DNA of 64,000 bases, from assembly GCF_019710475.1 (NCBI RefSeq), contig NZ_JAJFAX010000015.1:28215-92214 (forward strand). The letters run 5' to 3'. This document shows positions 53,193 through 62,084 of the stretch, piece after piece. The notes below the pieces were generated by a model. That model did not search any database, was not told where the DNA came from, and saw nothing but the letters and a program-made list of their open reading frames with translations. Source of the DNA: Glycomyces sp. TRM65418. GTDB taxonomy: Bacteria; Actinomycetota; Actinomycetes; Mycobacteriales; Micromonosporaceae. How positions within the stretch are numbered: position 1 is the first letter of the stretch; every line of letters begins with the position of its first letter. The translations under genes and the position numbers were made by a program.

Positions 53193-54215
53193 CTACGCCG
53201 GAACGGCCTCGCGGTCATCGGCGCCCACGGCCCCGACCTTGGCGCGTACCGCGCCGATCGTGAACAGCACCACTCCGGCGACGGCCCAGGTGCTCAGGAC
53301 CCCGATCGCGGTTGCGGCGCCGTGGCCGTCGAAGTACGCGGTCGAGCGCAGCAGCGTCGCCCCGGCGCCCGGGGTCAGGAACTGGCCGAACTCGCCCCAG
53401 GGCGCGGGGAGCAGCTCCGGCGCGCCCGACATGCCCGAGAGCGGGTTGCCGACGAGCATCACGGTGACCGCGCCGATCGCCAGGCCCGCTCGTCCGAGGA
53501 GCTTCAGCAGGCCCAGGATCGCCCACGCCGTGGCCCCCATCGTGAACGACAGGGCGCCGGCGATGGACAGGAAGTCGCCGTCGACCGATTCGAGCACGTA
53601 CATCAGGATCGCGGCGACGGTGGCGCCGACGCCGAGCGGCGCGATGATCGCGGCGGCGACCTGGCGGCCGCTGCCGCGGACGGTCAGGCCGATGAGCGCG
53701 GCGATGACGATGCCGCCGACTGCCAGCGGGAACGCCGAGGCGGCCAGGCCGGCCCCGTTCGGGTCGTCCGCGGGCATCGGCACGAGGTCTTCGACGGTGA
53801 GCGCGGCCCCGGGCCCGCCCGACTGGGCGGCCATCTGCTCGGCGATGCCGGTGAGCAGGCGGGCGACCATGGGCGAGGCTGCCGAGGCGGTGTAGAGCGT
53901 GACCCCGTCAGGGGTCGTCGCGAGGGCGGCGTACACCTCGCGCTCCTTGATCATCGTCTCGGCCGCGTCGACGTCGGCCGCGGCGGTGACGTCGAATCCG
54001 TCGGGCTCGACCGCGTCCAGCCGCGTCTGGATCTGGTCGGCGGCCTCGGGCGGGCCGACGACCGCGATGGGGAGTTCGTTCGGCCCGATGTCCGAGGAGG
54101 GCCAGGCGAAGGCGAGGGTGATGGCGCCGACGAGCAGGGCGAGTCCCACGCAGACGCCGATCACGCGCCCCACGGGGGTGTTCGCCGGGGCAGCCGAGGG
54201 TGGCGAGTGCTCCAT
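53193..54215 (-). CDS. YhgE/Pip- or ABC-2-like membrane protein
   Basis: A 340-residue membrane protein. First helix near residues 14-34 (VIGVCVGLALLVGAITLAFA), then a large extracellular part (~40-155, with LPIAVVGPPEAADQI and MIKEREVYAALATTPDGVTLY), then about five helices at the C-terminus. This layout resembles YhgE/Pip-like or ABC-2 permease-like proteins. No ATPase gene adjoins. Divergent from a TetR-type gene whose operators lie in its promoter, so it is probably the regulated target, perhaps in drug or lipid export. ATG chosen with GGAAA upstream. Confidence 0.72.
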   Translation of the reverse strand: MEHSPPSAAPANTPVGRVIGVCVGLALLVGAITLAFAWPSSDIGPNELPIAVVGPPEAADQIQTRLDAVEPDGFDVTAAADVDAAETMIKEREVYAALATTPDGVTLYTASAASPMVARLLTGIAEQMAAQSGGPGAALTVEDLVPMPADDPNGAGLAASAFPLAVGGIVIAALIGLTVRGSGRQVAAAIIAPLGVGATVAAILMYVLESVDGDFLSIAGALSFTMGATAWAILGLLKLLGRAGLAIGAVTVMLVGNPLSGMSGAPELLPAPWGEFGQFLTPGAGATLLRSTAYFDGHGAATAIGVLSTWAVAGVVLFTIGAVRAKVGAVGADDREAVPA

Positions 54216-54235
54216 GATGGTTTCCAATCATCCGT

Positions 54236-54292
54236 AAGATACGGACCGTATCTTGTTGGAGTCAAGCTAACATAAGAAACGGTCAGTATCTA
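54236..54292. promoter_or_regulatory. two TetR-type operators in the divergent promoter region
   Basis: Operator 1 (54236-54254) is a perfect palindrome, AAGATACGG-A-CCGTATCTT. Operator 2 (54274-54292), AAGAAACGG-T-CAGTATCTA, is a degenerate copy 38 bp away. Both lie between the membrane protein and TetR genes. Confidence 0.75.
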
Positions 54293-54305
54293 GAGGGGAT
54301 CCGGG

Positions 54306-54902
54306 TTGGGACGCAGAACGGTGTCGCGGCGGCGCGGCGAGGAGCTCGAACAGGCGATCCTCGACGCCGTCTGGGACGAATTCCAGGAGGTCGGCTTCCT
54401 CAGGCTCACCTTCGAAGGCGTCGCGAAGCGGGCCGGCACGAGCAAGCCCGTGCTCTATAGGCGCTGGTCGAGCCGCGTGGAGATGATGATGGCCTGCGCC
54501 GTGAGCCGCATGCCCCGCCCCGATTCCATCCCCGACACCGGCTCGCTCCGCGGCGACATCGTCGCGTTGCTCACACTGATGCGCTCACGCCTGCGCATCA
54601 TCGGCCAGACCGCGATGCTCGCCCTGCTCGCCGAAGCGAGCAACGACCCGGAGCTCCGGCAGAAGTTCTTCCGGGCAGTCGTGAACCACCTCCTCGACCT
54701 GCTGGACATGGCGGTCTGGGGACGGGCGATCGACCGCGGGGAGATCCGCGGGGAACAGCTCACCGAGCGGCTGCGACGGCTGCCGATCGACTTGGTGCGC
54801 AACGAGTTCCTCCTCTTCGGCGACTTGACGGACGAGGTCGTCGCGTCCATCGTCGACGAGGTGGTCCTGCCCGCGCTCCGCGACCGCGGCGCCTCGGTCT
54901 GA
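54306..54902 (+). CDS. TetR/AcrR-family regulator
   Basis: A 198-residue regulator. N-terminal HTH (AILDAVWDEFQEVGFLRLTFEGVAKRAGTSKPVLYRRW, ~15-48) and a TetR_C_11-like ligand domain with dimer helices. Most likely represses itself and the divergent membrane protein gene through the two operators upstream; the ligand is unknown. TTG start with AGGGG about 8 nt upstream. Confidence 0.9.
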   Translation: MGRRTVSRRRGEELEQAILDAVWDEFQEVGFLRLTFEGVAKRAGTSKPVLYRRWSSRVEMMMACAVSRMPRPDSIPDTGSLRGDIVALLTLMRSRLRIIGQTAMLALLAEASNDPELRQKFFRAVVNHLLDLLDMAVWGRAIDRGEIRGEQLTERLRRLPIDLVRNEFLLFGDLTDEVVASIVDEVVLPALRDRGASV

Positions 54903-55104
54903 GCGCCCGCGGCGTAACGCGTGCGACAGCGGGGGACCGGGACGCGAGCGGTGCCTTCGACCTGGTGTAATCTGGCTCGCGGTCATGCTCCCAGGGCGTG
55001 TGCGATGCTCGGCTCCTGGTAACGTTGACAGGCGCTCGGAGTGCCGTCTGCCTCCGACGCGGTGAATTAAGGAACCAAGCAATCACGAAACTGAGGCTTC
55101 ACGC

Positions 55105-55377
55105 GTGGCGAACATTAAGTCCAAGGAAAAGCGCATTCTGACGAACGAGAAGCGCCGGATGCGCAACAAGGCTGTGAAGTCGTCGCTGAAGACCGCCGTC
55201 CGGAAGTTCCGTGAGGCGTCGGCCACTGGCGACGTCGCCGCTGCCGAGACCCACCTGCGCGCCGCCAGCCGCGAGCTGGACAAGGCCGCCACCAAGGGTG
55301 TCATCCACAAGAACCAGGCCGCCCAGCGCAAGTCGAAGCTTGCCGCGGCCTACAACAAGCTCTCCGCCTCCGCCTAA
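55105..55377 (+). CDS. rpsT: 30S ribosomal protein S20
   Basis: A 90-residue lysine- and alanine-rich primary 16S rRNA-binding protein. [20 protein letters not shown] at the N-terminus and [20 protein letters not shown] near the C-terminus are typical. GTG start behind GAGG. TAATCT at 54968-54973 could be its -10, giving a leader over 100 nt. Divergent in orientation from the holA-side genes as in M. tuberculosis. Confidence 0.97.
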   Translation: MANIKSKEKRILTNEKRRMRNKAVKSSLKTAVRKFREASATGDVAAAETHLRAASRELDKAATKGVIHKNQAAQRKSKLAAAYNKLSASA

Positions 55378-55410
55378 ACGCGAGCAGGGGACGAGCCACA
55401 CACGCTTCAG

Positions 55411-55440
55411 AAGGCCCGAGGGTGCGAACCCTCGGGCCTT
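55411..55440 (+). terminator. hairpin after rpsT
   Basis: 13-bp perfect stem (55411-55423 with 55428-55440) with GCGA loop, 34 nt past the stop codon. Confidence 0.85.
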
Positions 55441-55524
55441 CGGCGTTCCCGGACGAGGCCGCACCCGCGGGCGCCATCGCCGACCGGGGGCCCGGCCCCC
55501 GAGACGAACCGTTCTGCCCGGCGC

Positions 55525-55776
55525 TCAGCCGTGGCGGTCGAGCGTCCCGGCGATGACGTCGTTGAGCTTCACCATGCAGGCCACCCCGAGCGGCAGCACG
55601 AGCACCACCCACCAGGACACCAGCTCGGTCAGCGCCATGAGCACCGCCAGCGCGATCGCCCCCTCGAAGAACACCACGCACCACACGTTCGACAGGTACA
55701 GGTGCTTCAGGCGCAGCGCCCGCGCGTACCAGGGCCGGCGGGGCCTGGCGACTCGTCCATGACGGTACTCAGACAC
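55525..55776 (-). CDS. small two-helix membrane protein downstream of holA
   Basis: 83 residues. Basic N-terminus (MSEYRHGRVARPRRPWY), helices at ~30-47 and ~52-70 (VWCVVFFEGAIALAVLMAL; WWVVLVLPLGVACMV). Its ATG overlaps the holA stop by 8 nt, so it is translationally coupled. Not recognised; retained because of the coupling and clear membrane pattern. Confidence 0.65.
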   Translation of the reverse strand: MSEYRHGRVARPRRPWYARALRLKHLYLSNVWCVVFFEGAIALAVLMALTELVSWWVVLVLPLGVACMVKLNDVIAGTLDRHG

Positions 55777-56761
55777 GGCTGCCCTTCCCTGCTGCGCTCA
55801 GACGGGTGATCTGGAGGATCGCGTGTTCGAGGGCCCAGCCGCGGTCGTCGGCGCCGCCCTTGACCTCGCCGTTGAGCCTGGCGCACACCCGCATCGCCTC
55901 GGCGAGCGCGTCGGCGGTCCAGTTCCGGGCCTGCTTGCGGGCCTTCTCGACCTGCCAGGGCGCCATGCCGAGCTGCCCGGCGAGCTGGGCCGCGCCGCCG
56001 CGCTCGGCGGCCACGCGGGAGAGGTTGCGCACCGCCATCGCCAGCGCGTCGGCGATCGGCACGGGGTCGACGCCGACCTGCACGGCCCAGCGCAGCGCGC
56101 CGAGCGCTTCGGCGGTGTCCCCGGCGATCGTCGCGTCGGCGACGGTGAACCCGGAGACCTCGGCGCGGCCGGAGTAGTACTTGGCGACGCTCTCCTGGGT
56201 GATCTTCCCGTCGGTGTCGGCGACCAGCTGCGCGCACGCGGAGGCGAGCTCACGCAGGTCCGAACCGACGGCCTGGATGATCGTGTCGGCGATCTCGGCG
56301 GAGGCCGAACGCGGCGAGGCCCCCGCGTCGCGCAGCTCGCCGCGCACGAACGCGACGCGATCGGGCTGCCGCTTGATCTTGGGGACGCGCACGACCTCGA
56401 CGTCGAGCTTCTTCAGCCCTTCGGAGAGGCCCTTGCCCTTGTTGCCGCCGTTGTGGCACACGGCGAGGTAGATGCCGGGCGCGGGCTGCTCGGCGTAGGC
56501 GAGCACGGCCGCGGCGAGGTCCTTGTCGACGTCCTGACCGGACTCGATGACGCCGACGACCGCGCCGCCGAACAGGGTCGGACTGGTCAGCTCGGCGAAC
56601 GCGCCGGTGTTCAGGTCGTTGCCGCTGATGCGGTTGACGGCGGGCGCGGGCTCCCCTTCGGGCAGCGAGGCGCGCACCGCCCTGACGTAGTCGGCGGCGG
56701 CCCGCTCGGCGAGGAATTCGTCGTCGCCCAGGATCAGGCGGATGGGTTCGAGTGCAGCCAC
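55769..56761 (-). CDS. holA: DNA polymerase III subunit delta
   Basis: A 330-residue clamp-loader subunit. N-terminal IRLILGDDEFLAERAAADYV (~6-25), ISGNDLNTGAFAELTSPTLFGG (~45-66) and C-terminal helical VADATIAGDTAEALGALRWAV with WQVEKARKQARNW. Matches actinobacterial HolA, and its place between rpsT and comEC agrees. GTG 56761 follows GGAGG. Confidence 0.93.
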   Translation of the reverse strand: MAALEPIRLILGDDEFLAERAAADYVRAVRASLPEGEPAPAVNRISGNDLNTGAFAELTSPTLFGGAVVGVIESGQDVDKDLAAAVLAYAEQPAPGIYLAVCHNGGNKGKGLSEGLKKLDVEVVRVPKIKRQPDRVAFVRGELRDAGASPRSASAEIADTIIQAVGSDLRELASACAQLVADTDGKITQESVAKYYSGRAEVSGFTVADATIAGDTAEALGALRWAVQVGVDPVPIADALAMAVRNLSRVAAERGGAAQLAGQLGMAPWQVEKARKQARNWTADALAEAMRVCARLNGEVKGGADDRGWALEHAILQITRLSAAGKGSRV

Positions 56762-57077
56762 GGGACCATCCTCCCATGCCGCAGGGACCACTCCCGTCCT
56801 CGACAGGGCCGTCGCCATCCGCGCAACCCCCGTAGCCTGCTCGGCCGCAGTGGCAACGCCCGCAATGCCGGAACCACAATCACCCAATCGGCGTCCCCCA
56901 CGCCCTAGCGGTCTCCCGCTGAAGAGGCCCGTCGCACCCCGCGCCGACGTTGGTCTCGGAGCGCGTGCACCGGACGCGGCCGGCTGCGGGGCCGGCCTCG
57001 CAGCGACTGCCTTGCGTCAGCCCGTCCCCCGGGACGGGACCGATCGCCCCCGCCTCCGTGCAGAGGCCACGCCGTGT
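56762..57077. other. gene-free stretch between comEC and holA
   Basis: No gene, RNA or clear hairpin is visible. It holds GGAGG for holA near its left end. Confidence 0.5.
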
Positions 57078-59393
57078 TCACTCCTCCGTCCGCACCTCGA
57101 AGTCGCTCCCGTTCCGCGACACCGTGATCCGTCCCGCCTCGTCCGTCCGGAACACCAGCGCCCCGACCCCCTCGAGCACCGCCAGGGGCCCCGGGTCCGG
57201 ATGTCCGTACTCGTTGCCCTTCCCGACGCCGACGAGCGCCACCGCCGGGTCGGCCGCCTCCAGGAACTCCCGAACCTGGAACGACGACCCGTGATGCGGC
57301 ACCTTCAACACGTCCGCTTGCAGTGCCGACCCGCTCCCGAGCAGCGCGCGCTGGCCCTCCAACTCGACGTCCCCGGTCAGCAGCACACTGGTCCCGGCCA
57401 CCTCCGCCCGGAGCGCCACCGAGTTGTTGTTCGGGTCCGAGCGCGTGCCGCTCAGCAACTCGGCCGGCGGCCCGAGCACCTCCAGCCGCGTCGCCCCGAA
57501 CGCGAACACCGCACCCGGCTCGGCCTCCAGAACCGGCACCTCCCCGGCGCGCTCCTCCACCAGCTCGTACCCGTACCGGGCCTCACCCGGCGGCGGTGCC
57601 AGAATCGCGGCCACCTCCCGTCCCTCCATCGCCCCGCCGATCCCGGCCGTGTGGTCGATGTGGAAGTGCGACAACACGAGCAACGCGATCCGGTCGACCC
57701 CCAGCGCGTCGAGGCACGCGTCGACCGCCGCCGGATCGGGCCCCACGTCGACCACCACCACGTCCTCCCCCGCGGGCAGCACGAGGGCATCGCCTTGCCC
57801 CACATCGCACATGGTGACCACCCATCCCGAAGGCGGACCGCCCGTCATGACGCAGGCCGGGATCATGCCCAGTCCCGCCGCGGCGAGCACCGCGAGGAGC
57901 GGCAGCCGCAACCGGCGGAGGTGGAGCAGGACGATGAGCAGCGCCAGCGCCGCCGCCGAGCCGAGGCCCCACCACAGCCCACCGGGAACCGGCACCAGCG
58001 CCCCGGGAACCTCGGAACCCGTCCGCGCCAACCAGACCAGCCACCGCGCCGGCACCGCGGCCGCCTGCGCCGCCCAGGCCCCGGCCGGGACCCACACGGC
58101 CGCCGCCGCGGCCGCGCCGACCGACAGCACGACCACCGGCGCGGCCACCAGCGCCGCCAGCACGTTCACCGGGACCGACACCAGGCTCACCCCGCTGCCG
58201 AGGCCCACCAGCAGCGGGGTGACCGCCGCCTGGGTGGCGAGCGGCATCGTGACCGCCAACGCCACCGGCTGCGGCCAGCCCCGGTGCTCCAGTGGTCGCG
58301 CCCAGCGGAACGCCAGGAACACCAGCCCGACGCACGCGGCGACCGACAGGGCGAAACCCCCCTGCGCGGCCATGTCCGGATCCGCGAGGATCACCACGAG
58401 GACCGCGGTCGCCAAGGCCGGCGTCGCCGCCCGAGGCCGGCCGGCGGCCAGCGCGAGCAACGTCATCCCCGCCATCACCGCCGCCCGCAGCACACTCGGC
58501 TGGGGACCGGCCACCACCACGATCGCGGCGATGGCGACCGCCCCGGCCGGCACCCGCCCACGAGGACCGGCCCGGCACGCCACGGCCACCGCCAGCACCA
58601 CACCGACCACGAGGCTCAAGTGGTATCCGGAGACCACCACGAGGTGGACCAGACCGGTCGACCGGAAGTCCGCGGCCAGTTCCGGTTCCATCATCGACGT
58701 GTCGCCGACCGCGAGCGCGGGGATCAGCCCCGCCTCGGGCTGCGGCACGGCCTCGACCGCGGTCGCGAGCCGCTCCCGGACGTGGGCCGCGATCTGATGC
58801 GGCGGCGACAGGTTCCCTGCGGGTTCGGGCGGCCCCCGGGCGCTGACGATCGCGGCCGTCAGCCGTCCCGGATCGGCTTCGCGCACCACGGCAGGGACGA
58901 TCACCCGCTGCCCCGCCGCCGCCTCGCGCCACTCGCCACCGCTGGCGACCAGGAGGACCTGCCAATGCCCTTCGAGAGCGACGTCTTCGGCGGTGAACGA
59001 CTGAAGTCGCGCCGTGGCGGTGACCAGGTCCGGTCGGCGGGTCGACGGCTTCGGCGCGGTGTGCAGCACCAGTTCGGCTTCCCCGCGCGCCTCCGCGGCG
59101 GTCAGCGCCGCGAGCCCGGAGTGGTCGCGGGCGGCGACGTGCGCCGTCGTCACTCCCGCGCCGAGGATCCCCCCGAACGCGACGGTGGTGAGCGCCGCGG
59201 CGAAGCCCCGGTCCCACCGGCGTCCCGCCACGACCAGTGCCGCGCACGAAGCGGCGGTGACCAGGCCACTGGCCACCGAGCCGTACAGGCCCGCCAGCGC
59301 CGACGCCCATATCCCGGCGGCGACGAGCGGGAGCCGCCAGTCCCGCCGGACCACTTCGGAAGGCGCCGGTCGCAGGGTGAACTCGTCACTCAC
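57078..59393 (-). CDS. comEC: ComEC/Rec2 DNA-uptake channel protein
   Basis: A 771-residue protein. N-terminal helices, an OB-like extracellular domain (~110-200), the Competence membrane domain with GLVHLVVVSGYHLSLVVGVV (~230-250) and a C-terminal metallo-beta-lactamase domain (MCDVGQGDALVLPAG, HFHIDHTAGIGG, HHGSSFQV). It forms the inner-membrane channel for single-stranded DNA in transformation. Whether this organism is competent is unknown. GTG start. Same strand as comEA upstream (222-nt gap). Confidence 0.94.
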   Translation of the reverse strand: MSDEFTLRPAPSEVVRRDWRLPLVAAGIWASALAGLYGSVASGLVTAASCAALVVAGRRWDRGFAAALTTVAFGGILGAGVTTAHVAARDHSGLAALTAAEARGEAELVLHTAPKPSTRRPDLVTATARLQSFTAEDVALEGHWQVLLVASGGEWREAAAGQRVIVPAVVREADPGRLTAAIVSARGPPEPAGNLSPPHQIAAHVRERLATAVEAVPQPEAGLIPALAVGDTSMMEPELAADFRSTGLVHLVVVSGYHLSLVVGVVLAVAVACRAGPRGRVPAGAVAIAAIVVVAGPQPSVLRAAVMAGMTLLALAAGRPRAATPALATAVLVVILADPDMAAQGGFALSVAACVGLVFLAFRWARPLEHRGWPQPVALAVTMPLATQAAVTPLLVGLGSGVSLVSVPVNVLAALVAAPVVVLSVGAAAAAAVWVPAGAWAAQAAAVPARWLVWLARTGSEVPGALVPVPGGLWWGLGSAAALALLIVLLHLRRLRLPLLAVLAAAGLGMIPACVMTGGPPSGWVVTMCDVGQGDALVLPAGEDVVVVDVGPDPAAVDACLDALGVDRIALLVLSHFHIDHTAGIGGAMEGREVAAILAPPPGEARYGYELVEERAGEVPVLEAEPGAVFAFGATRLEVLGPPAELLSGTRSDPNNNSVALRAEVAGTSVLLTGDVELEGQRALLGSGSALQADVLKVPHHGSSFQVREFLEAADPAVALVGVGKGNEYGHPDPGPLAVLEGVGALVFRTDEAGRITVSRNGSDFEVRTEE

Positions 59394-59615
59394 CGGGCCG
59401 ACCTCCGACCGGCGCCGGTGATCCGATCGGCGACACCGAGCCCTCGCTCCGAGGAGGGCCGGTCCTGGGCGGTGCTGTCGCAGCCGAGGACGGCCGAGGC
59501 GGGGTCTCCGCGCGCGTCGAGGGAGCGGCGGAGGGCGAAGCCGGGTGGCGGTGCGCGGTGCGGATGAGGCCCTCGATGGCGTCGTGGCCGATCGGCTTCC
59601 ACGAGAGCGGGGGCC

Positions 59616-60389
59616 TCACAGGGTCACCTGCTCGCGCAGCTGCTCCAGCAGGGCGGACCCGATGCCGGAGACTTCGGACAGCTCGTCGAGCGACTGGAAG
59701 CTGCCGTTGGCTTCGCGGTACTCGATGATCCGCTCGGCGAGGACCGGGCCGATGCCGTTGAGCGCGTCGAGCTCCGCCGCACTGGCGACGTTGACGTTCA
59801 CCAGGCCGCCGGACTCCAACCCGTCCGAGCCGCCGCCCGGTGCCGGGGCCGCGGCCGAGGCGTCGGGGACGGCGACGAGGTCGCCGTCGGCGACCACGCG
59901 GGCGAGATTGAGGAAGCCCGGATCGGCGCCTTCGGCCAACCCGCCCGCGGCCTCGATGGCGTCGGCCACCCGGGATCCGGCGTCGAGCTCCACGATGCCG
60001 GGGTCGTTGACCGCACCGGCGACCGAGACCACGATCGTCGCCGTCTCGGTCGCAGCCGCTTCGGGCACGGCAGCGGGAGCGGTGGCGGCGGGCTCCGCGT
60101 CGGGCCAGGACCAGAGGGTCACCGACAGCCCTACCGCGGCGACCAGGAGGGCGACGGCGACCAGGACCCGGCGGTTGAGGTGCGAGAGTCCGAAGCGGTT
60201 CTGGAGGCGCTCCAAGCGCTCGTCGAAGCGCCGCACGGGAGGCGGACTGAGCACCGGCTCGGGTCGGGGCTCGCCGGTGTCGGCGTCGACGGTCTCCCTG
60301 CAGACGCCGGGATCGTCAGCGGGCTGATCGAGTCGCAGTCGGAGCTTCGCGGCGAGCGCCGCTGCATCGGGTGGCAGTTCGCGTTCCAT
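59616..60389 (-). CDS. comEA: ComEA-like DNA-binding protein
   Basis: A 257-residue membrane-anchored protein. Cytoplasmic N-terminus (~1-75), one transmembrane helix (RRVLVAVALLVAAVGLSVTLW, ~77-97), an SLBB domain (VVSVAGAVNDPGIVELDAGSRVADAI, split ~118-145) and a C-terminal helix-hairpin-helix pair (VNVNVASAAELDALNGIGPVLAERII ... LDELSEVSGIGSALLEQL). Receives DNA and hands it to ComEC. ATG 60389 chosen; the ribosome site is weak. Confidence 0.92.
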   Translation of the reverse strand: MERELPPDAAALAAKLRLRLDQPADDPGVCRETVDADTGEPRPEPVLSPPPVRRFDERLERLQNRFGLSHLNRRVLVAVALLVAAVGLSVTLWSWPDAEPAATAPAAVPEAAATETATIVVSVAGAVNDPGIVELDAGSRVADAIEAAGGLAEGADPGFLNLARVVADGDLVAVPDASAAAPAPGGGSDGLESGGLVNVNVASAAELDALNGIGPVLAERIIEYREANGSFQSLDELSEVSGIGSALLEQLREQVTL

Positions 60390-60643
60390 ACCCGGCTCAA
60401 CGAACGGAGGACACGGCCGTGACTGGGATCTTTTCGGCCTGTGGACAACCGAATCAGCCCTGTGGACAACCCCGGAACGTGTGGACGGAGCCCGAATGAG
60501 ACGCCATAATGCGCCGGCCGCTGCAAACAGCCGCCGACGCAGACGCCTCGGGGTCAGCTGGACGTTCCCCTCGCCGGCATGCGCACCCTGATCGACGCCC
60601 GGTTCCCGCGACGGCGGCACCTGCCGGTCGAACCAGTGCGCGC

Positions 60644-61492
60644 TCAGGGGATTCGGCGCGTGACGACGCCGACCAGGCCCGGGCCGCAGTGAGCGCCCAC
60701 GGCCGCGCCGACCTCAGTCACGTCCATGCGCCGCAGCCGGCCCTCGAAGCGCTCCGCCAGCCATCCGGCCAGCGCCTCAGCGCGTCGCTCCGCGCCCAGG
60801 TGGTGCACCGTCATCTCCACCTCGGTCTCGCCCGCATCCGCGACCGCGAGCGCCGCGAGGCGCTGCAGTCCGCGTGTCGGCGTGCGCACCTTCTCCACCA
60901 CGTCGATGCGCCCGTCCTCGACGCCCAGAATCGGCTTCACCGACAACGCGGTGCCGACGATCGCCCGCGCCGCGCTGATCCGCCCGCCGCGCCGCAGGAA
61001 CTCCAAGGTGTCCAAGTAGAAGTAGGTCGTGGTCCGGCCGATCGCCGCCTGCGCCGCGGCAGCGGCGGCGAGCACCTCCGCGCCCTTCTCTGCCGCCTCG
61101 ACGGCCGCCATCACGGGATATCCGACGCCCATTCCGGCGCCGAGCGAGTCGACCACCGCGACCCGGCCGCCGAAGCCCGCCGCAGCGGCCTCCGCGGCCG
61201 CCACCGTCCCCGAGAGCCGCCCGGAGAGGTGCACGGAGACGACTCCGCTCGCGCCCTCGTCGAGCAGCCGCGTGTAGGTGGCCCGCAGCTCCTCCGGTGG
61301 CAGGCCCGAAGTCGTCACCTCGCGGCCCTCCCGGACAGCCCGCAGGATCGCCTCCCCGCCGACGTCCTCGCCCTCGCGGTGTTCGACCCCGCCGATCAGC
61401 ACCGGGATTCCGAGCACCGTCAGGCAGCCGTGCCCGGCGCGCAGCGCCTCAGGCAGGGCCGAAGTGGAATCGGTAACGACGACGACGGTCAC
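60644..61492 (-). CDS. DegV family fatty-acid-binding protein
   Basis: A 282-residue DegV protein binding fatty acids, in characterised cases as the FakB part of fatty-acid kinase. VVVTDSTSALP at the start, TTSGLPPEEL (~67), VVSVHLSGRLSGTVAAAE (~95) and LDTLEFLRRGGRISAARAIVG (~170) are typical. GTG 61492 lies 6 nt after TACTGT (minus strand), so the mRNA is probably leaderless. Same place as Rv2417c in the mycobacterial order. Confidence 0.92.
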   Translation of the reverse strand: MTVVVVTDSTSALPEALRAGHGCLTVLGIPVLIGGVEHREGEDVGGEAILRAVREGREVTTSGLPPEELRATYTRLLDEGASGVVSVHLSGRLSGTVAAAEAAAAGFGGRVAVVDSLGAGMGVGYPVMAAVEAAEKGAEVLAAAAAAQAAIGRTTTYFYLDTLEFLRRGGRISAARAIVGTALSVKPILGVEDGRIDVVEKVRTPTRGLQRLAALAVADAGETEVEMTVHHLGAERRAEALAGWLAERFEGRLRRMDVTEVGAAVGAHCGPGLVGVVTRRIP

Positions 61493-61498
61493 GCCGCC

Positions 61499-61504
61499 AC
61501 AGTA
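61499..61504 (-). promoter_or_regulatory. -10 box (TACTGT) of leaderless degV
   Basis: TANNNT motif 6 nt from the GTG. No Shine-Dalgarno precedes it. Confidence 0.5.
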
Positions 61505-61505
61505 C

Positions 61506-61988
61506 CTAATCCGCGGTTTCGGCATCCTCCACCACGAAGGGGGTGCCCTGCTGGCAGGTCGACATCATGCCCTTGTCGATCTGCCCGTGCAGCGTGACCT
61601 TGGCTCCGGCGTAGACGATCGACGAATCGTAGTTTCCGAAGATCCCGTACACCGTCCCGTCGTGCTCGAGCACCAGGCAACCGGACTCGACGCCCGCTTC
61701 GACCGTCCCCGAGATGGTCGTCTGCGAGGCCGAACCGGGTTTCGACGAGTCGCCGAGGGACGGGTCCAGGTACGGGGTGGTCTCATCGGGCACGGTGGTC
61801 TCCTCGGTGACGGTCGCTTCAGGCGAAGGGCTCAGCGCGGTCGGCGCCGCCGATGTCGACGGCTCCGCAGTGTCGGCGGCGCCGCCGCCGCCCGAACCGC
61901 ATGCGGCGAGCACGGTCACCAGGAGCGCCCCGATCAGCGAGTCGGTCAGGCCCGCCGATCGTCGGACGCGGGATGTCTGCATGTTCAT
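61506..61988 (-). CDS. small lipoprotein with OB-like domain
   Basis: A 160-residue lipoprotein. Signal with lipobox LAAC (Cys ~32), a Ser/Thr/Pro-rich linker (~40-85), then a C-terminal beta-domain TISGTVEAGVESGCLVLEHD ... KVTLHGQIDKGMMSTCQQG with two conserved-looking cysteines. The SGTV...GC...STCQQG pattern is seen in OB-like domains of small actinobacterial lipoproteins; function unknown. It occupies the place of octT in mycobacteria. ATG with GGAGG somewhat far upstream. Confidence 0.7.
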   Translation of the reverse strand: MNMQTSRVRRSAGLTDSLIGALLVTVLAACGSGGGGAADTAEPSTSAAPTALSPSPEATVTEETTVPDETTPYLDPSLGDSSKPGSASQTTISGTVEAGVESGCLVLEHDGTVYGIFGNYDSSIVYAGAKVTLHGQIDKGMMSTCQQGTPFVVEDAETAD

Positions 61989-62084
61989 GCCGGTTTGACG
62001 CCTCCGAACGCGGTGCGGTTGCACCTGTTCGAAGCCTACGACTCCGGGACGAGCCCGGTCCAGCGATCCGGCATCGGAGCGGAG

